Part shown: in pieces, positions 32,302 through 35,155 of the stretch
Layout of the letters: each line of letters begins with the position of its first letter
Position numbering within the stretch: the stretch's first letter is position 1
NCBI GenBank assembly: GCA_030828105.1
Contig: JAURDE010000006.1
Location: forward strand, 1-35,155
Length of the DNA: 35,155 bases
From: Bdellovibrionota bacterium
Lineage (GTDB): Bacteria > Bdellovibrionota > Bacteriovoracia > Bacteriovoracales > Bacteriovoracaceae
Reading direction: 5' to 3'
Position numbers and translations under genes: made by a program
Notes under the pieces: generated by a model
Databases searched by the model: none
What the model saw: the letters and a program-made list of their open reading frames with translations, nothing else
What the model was told of the DNA's origin: nothing

Positions 32302-33036
32302 TTGAAAAAAGCAATTATTCTATTGGCCCTGATTCTTATCGGGGCCTTTTTATTCACTCAAAAAAAGCCTGTGTCCATCAAAAAGGAGCTAACTTTAACT
32401 AAAGTTTCGTCCCCTGTTTCTAAAGATTCTCCCTTGCCGGCCTCAAAAAAAATAGTCCATCAAAATAAAAAGGTTATTGATAAAGTAGAGGAATCATTTG
32501 ATGGCTCGTGGAAAAAAATTAAATTTAAAAAGGGCGAGCAAAGCTCTTTTCTTTCTAAAGACAGCTTTCAACAGCAAGTCCTTGCTAAGTATCCTTTTCT
32601 CCTAGAAGACCTTCCCAAAGGAGTAAGAATTGACCAGCAATCATTTAATGAAACCCCGACCAATAATATTGTTATTTGGAAGTACTCCTATAATGGAGTT
32701 CCATATCCTGGACAAAAGGTCTTTTTTCTAAGAAAGGATGATCGATCATTTGGTAGTCTTTTTCAAATCAACAATGATGTCCCTTTACTTCTAAACTTCA
32801 ATAATTGTAAAGCAATGGCAGAGTCTGATGCACTTAAAATTATCCAAGGCCTTCATAATGCGGATCTGAGCAATATTAAAGTTACAAAAAAATATTTTCC
32901 TGACTCTGGCCAAACGGCCAGTCTTGGTTATGAGTTTACCTATGATTTAAAAAAACTTAATAATAGTTTTTTGGTTGCGATTGACGCTTGTAAGGGAAAT
33001 CTGATTAAAGGCCCTGTAAGCATTCTTGAACACTAG
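32302..33036 (+). CDS. Separate FTP/PepSY propeptide-like protein, partner of the metalloprotease
   Basis: A 244-aa protein with an N-terminal membrane anchor or signal (KKAIILLALILIGAFLF). A lysine/serine-rich linker follows. Residues about 110-150 (IVIWKYSYNGVPYPGQKVFF) match the FTP motif of thermolysin/fungalysin propeptides (YNGVPV-G-x-V). Residues about 165-240 look like a PepSY domain: CKAMAESDALKII, LGYEFTYDL and LVAIDACKGNLIKGP, the usual DA-x-x-G close. In relatives these parts form the N-terminal inhibitor-chaperone of one polypeptide; here they are a gene of their own. TTG 32302 is the only close start, 4 nt after the protease stop, with a poor SD. The 3' end overlaps lipB by 32 nt. 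Confidence 0.75.
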   Translation: MKKAIILLALILIGAFLFTQKKPVSIKKELTLTKVSSPVSKDSPLPASKKIVHQNKKVIDKVEESFDGSWKKIKFKKGEQSSFLSKDSFQQQVLAKYPFLLEDLPKGVRIDQQSFNETPTNNIVIWKYSYNGVPYPGQKVFFLRKDDRSFGSLFQINNDVPLLLNFNNCKAMAESDALKIIQGLHNADLSNIKVTKKYFPDSGQTASLGYEFTYDLKKLNNSFLVAIDACKGNLIKGPVSILEH

Positions 33037-33760
33037 TCATTTCTCGACTGACTAGTTCATTTTTAAAGAGCTTCCAAAATTCGTCATAGACATCACTGCC
33101 CTTTAAGATCTCTTGAAGAGATACATAAACAGATCCTGGGAGTCCGCAGGGGTAAACTTTTTGAAGCTGTTGATTCATAACTTCATCTTGTAAAACATTC
33201 AAGGCCATTCCGTGATAAGTTATAAAGCGAGTAACCGCTATCCCAATGGAGGCCAATTTTTTCTTATTCCACCAAAGGCCAAGAAGCTTTTGCTTGTAAG
33301 AAAGGTCATTTAATCCATACTTTTGGATAAGTGTTTGTGTGGCAATATCAAGCAGGTAATTCATAACTTTATACACATCAAACTTTTGTCCTAAGGAACA
33401 TATAGGGTAACAAATAAGCTGACCTGGATAATGAAAAGTTAGCCCTCCCCCTCTTTTAATATCATATAAAGGGATCGTGAGCCTTTGCCTCAGCTCTGGA
33501 TTGAAGTCTATCAACTCAACGCCATCAAGCTCCTTGTTTCTTTGAAGCCCTCTACCTAGGGTGAAACAATGAGGATGATTGCATATTATAAAAATTCGTA
33601 CCTTTTTATTTTCTCTTACATAGTCGACACAATCTTTTTGAAAGTTATGGGCCAAATTATAGTCCCAATTTTTTTTCTCAATAAGAATAAAGCTGTCACT
33701 ATAGCGAGTTACATTTTCTTCTTTCAGATCGTAATGAGTAAGTGAATTAAATGGATTCAA
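33005..33760 (-). CDS. lipB: Octanoyl-ACP:protein N-octanoyltransferase
   Basis: This enzyme moves octanoate from ACP to lipoyl domains of pyruvate and 2-oxoglutarate dehydrogenases and the glycine cleavage system, the first step of lipoate assembly. It has the LipB signature RGGGLTFHYPGQLICYP (near 102-118), the lysine in KKLASIGIAV (near 171) and the catalytic cysteine in VYPCGLPG (near 205). At 251 aa it is somewhat longer than the usual 210-230, with extra residues at the N terminus. ATG 33760 overlaps the lipA stop as ATGA, so lipA and lipB are translated together. The 3' end overlaps the propeptide gene by 32 nt. Confidence 0.95.
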   Translation of the reverse strand: MNPFNSLTHYDLKEENVTRYSDSFILIEKKNWDYNLAHNFQKDCVDYVRENKKVRIFIICNHPHCFTLGRGLQRNKELDGVELIDFNPELRQRLTIPLYDIKRGGGLTFHYPGQLICYPICSLGQKFDVYKVMNYLLDIATQTLIQKYGLNDLSYKQKLLGLWWNKKKLASIGIAVTRFITYHGMALNVLQDEVMNQQLQKVYPCGLPGSVYVSLQEILKGSDVYDEFWKLFKNELVSREMTSVQECLQGL

Positions 33761-34722
33761 ACCTCTATTCCCTTAGAACGAAGATGTTTAAGATAGTCAG
33801 CTGCCTTATAAGAACTCCGTACTAAAGGTCCTGACGCTACAAACTCAAATCCAAGTTCATAGGCCATCTCCTTTAGTTGCTCGAACTCATCGGGATGATA
33901 ATATTTTTCAACTTTAAGATGAGCTGGTGTCGGTCTTAGATATTGGCCTATAGTTAAAATACCAACGCCTACGGAACGAAGATCTTTTAAACAATCTTTA
34001 ATCTCCTCCATATCTTCACCAAACCCTACTTGAATAGAGGATTTGGTTGTGATGTGGGGAAATGTTTCTTTATAGAACTTGAGACAATCTAGGGTTTTCT
34101 TATAACCGGCCCTTTTGTCCCTCACTTTGTGAGTGAGCCTCTCAACTGTTTCAATATTTTGAGCTATAACGAATGGGTCACTCTGACCTAAAATTTTCAT
34201 ATTGTTTGGAGAAGCATCAAAATCTGGAATTAAAACTTCTACTTTGGTTTCAGGGTGCTCTGATCTTATTTTTTTTACGACATTAGCAAAATGTGATGCT
34301 CCACCATCGGGAAGGTCATCACGGTCTACACTTGTAATCACAATATACTTAAGCCCCATTGTGGCCACCATCTGGGCACTTTGTTCTATTTCGTCTTTAT
34401 TAACCACTCCTTTGGGGTTTCCTGTATCAACGTTACAGAATCTGCAAGCACGTGTGCATGTTCCCCCTAAAATCATAATGGTGGCCGTTTTAGCATCCCA
34501 ACACTCACTCAAATTAGGACAAGAGGCTTCTTCACAAACAGTCCAAAGGCCTTTTTCTCTTAAGTTACTTTTAACCTGCTTATAGTTGGACCCTTTTGGT
34601 AGTGGAACTTTTAACCAGCTCGGTTTCCTTTCGAGGTCTTTTGGACGTTCATAGTAAAGGGATTTACTTTTTCTTTTTTCTTGAACCTTTTCACGGGCCT
34701 TTTCGTAGTTATACTCTGTCAT
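33757..34722 (-). CDS. lipA: Lipoyl synthase
   Basis: A radical SAM enzyme that inserts two sulphur atoms at C6 and C8 of the protein-bound octanoyl group. It has both iron-sulphur motifs of LipA: C63, C68 and C74 (CX4CX5C, auxiliary cluster) and C89, C93 and C96 (CX3CX2C, SAM cluster), and the C-terminal RSSY (near 306-309) whose serine ligates the auxiliary cluster. ITSVDRDDLPDGGA near 133-146 and GQYLRPT near 270 are typical. The 321-aa length is normal. ATG 34722 has AGGA 6 nt upstream. It forms an operon with lipB. The cluster makes the window's organism self-sufficient for lipoate. Confidence 0.97.
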   Translation of the reverse strand: MTEYNYEKAREKVQEKRKSKSLYYERPKDLERKPSWLKVPLPKGSNYKQVKSNLREKGLWTVCEEASCPNLSECWDAKTATIMILGGTCTRACRFCNVDTGNPKGVVNKDEIEQSAQMVATMGLKYIVITSVDRDDLPDGGASHFANVVKKIRSEHPETKVEVLIPDFDASPNNMKILGQSDPFVIAQNIETVERLTHKVRDKRAGYKKTLDCLKFYKETFPHITTKSSIQVGFGEDMEEIKDCLKDLRSVGVGILTIGQYLRPTPAHLKVEKYYHPDEFEQLKEMAYELGFEFVASGPLVRSSYKAADYLKHLRSKGIEV

Positions 34723-34828
34723 ACTTTATCCTAGCAGTTGTGCAGCATTAAATCTATTGACGCGCCGCCAGCTTCCATTTCCCTTTCAACTAAGATGTGT
34801 TAATCCATATTTAACAAAAGGTCTATTT

Positions 34829-35155
34829 GTGAAAGTAAAATTAGTATGTGGAATCGATATAGAAGGGATAAATGAGAGTCTCCTAACTAAAGGAGTAAAC
34901 CCTCAAAAAGACCGAGTTTTAGAAATTGGTGCTGTAATGTGGGATGTTGAGCATAAACAACCCGTAAGCCTCATTTCAGAGCTCATCAACGAAGAAGACA
35001 GACTTCCTATCACAGAAGAAGTTCAAGGAATTACAGGCCTTAATGATGAGATCATTAACAAATACGGTAAAAAAGATGACGAGATTAAAACTTTCATCCT
35101 CAATCTAAAATCCCTCATGGAAAAAGCAGATTTTATTATGGCCCATAACGGTGAC
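34829..35155 (+). CDS. DnaQ-like 3'-5' exonuclease, 5' part only
   Basis: The first 109 codons of a gene cut by the window end. The DEDD motif I is VCGIDIEG (D10, E12), EIGAVMWD follows near 32-39, and the third block starts as FIMAHNGD at the very edge (the D ends at 35155). ITEEVQGITGLND near 63-75 is the usual link of DnaQ/RNase T-type exonucleases. GTG 34829 has AAAGG 7 nt upstream, and the frame has no stop to the edge. It may be a proofreading or RNA-trimming exonuclease; the remaining sequence would decide. It is divergent from lipA over 106 nt. Confidence 0.85.
   Translation, partial: MKVKLVCGIDIEGINESLLTKGVNPQKDRVLEIGAVMWDVEHKQPVSLISELINEEDRLPITEEVQGITGLNDEIINKYGKKDDEIKTFILNLKSLMEKADFIMAHNGD

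Noticed and set aside
34202-34585. 127-aa frame antisense to lipA
   Set aside because: It lies wholly inside a highly conserved gene, with no SD or recognisable product.
1-35155. CRISPR arrays, insertion sequences, prophage, tRNA or rRNA genes
   Set aside because: No spaced repeat array, transposase or integrase frame, or tRNA/rRNA-like sequence was found on reading both strands.

Overview
The window is an AT-rich, gene-dense bacterial chromosome segment with about 40 protein genes on both strands, very short spacers and no rRNA, tRNA, transposase, phage gene or CRISPR array that I can see. Gene content and style (many small lipoproteins, two-component systems, an orphan CheR, a secreted metalloprotease, a eukaryote-like sphingolipid desaturase) fit a Gram-negative predatory bacterium of the Bdellovibrionota, most likely the Bacteriovorax/Halobacteriovorax side. 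That assignment is inference from gene content; no marker gene here fixes it.

Layout. 1-3740: hemN, then the reverse-strand set histidine kinase > response regulator > fabI with overlapping genes. 3827-5378: a soluble histidine kinase tail-to-tail with cheR. 5454-10257: small lipoproteins, an exported protein and several unrecognised genes, including a large DUF6178-like protein. 10365-13054: an SRAP (HMCES/YedK) protein and a quinone-oxidoreductase-like enzyme, divergent from a DES1-type sphingolipid delta-4 desaturase. 13139-17279: arginine decarboxylase speA followed by an APC amino-acid/polyamine permease with C-terminal universal-stress domains. 17276-25672: an exported protein, an esterase, egtB, a nitroreductase-like protein, an aminotransferase, a four-CBS protein, a rhomboid protease, an M18 aminopeptidase, a possible 28-residue membrane peptide and a YciA thioesterase. 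25673-25944: a GC-rich structured spacer (terminators, perhaps a small RNA). 25945-29812: response regulator, histidine kinase, ABC-2 permease and ABC ATPase, all reverse strand. 29913-33036: two small proteins, then a secreted HELGH metalloprotease followed by a separate propeptide-like gene. 33005-34722: lipB and lipA, overlapping. 34829-end: the start of a DnaQ-type exonuclease.

What stands out: (1) the bacterial DES1-like desaturase, which fits the known sphingolipids of Bacteriovorax stolpii; (2) a protease without its own propeptide next to a separately encoded propeptide-like protein; (3) an exact 11-nt-period triple repeat ahead of the second two-component operon; (4) five genes where a -10-like hexamer sits exactly 6 nt before the start codon with no Shine-Dalgarno sequence, suggesting leaderless mRNAs; (5) tail-to-tail overlap at seven of nine convergent junctions; (6) marked over-representation of the palindrome GGCC in this AT-rich DNA. 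No gene-free stretch exceeds 300 nt; the two largest (25673-25944 and 30547-30776) are described below.
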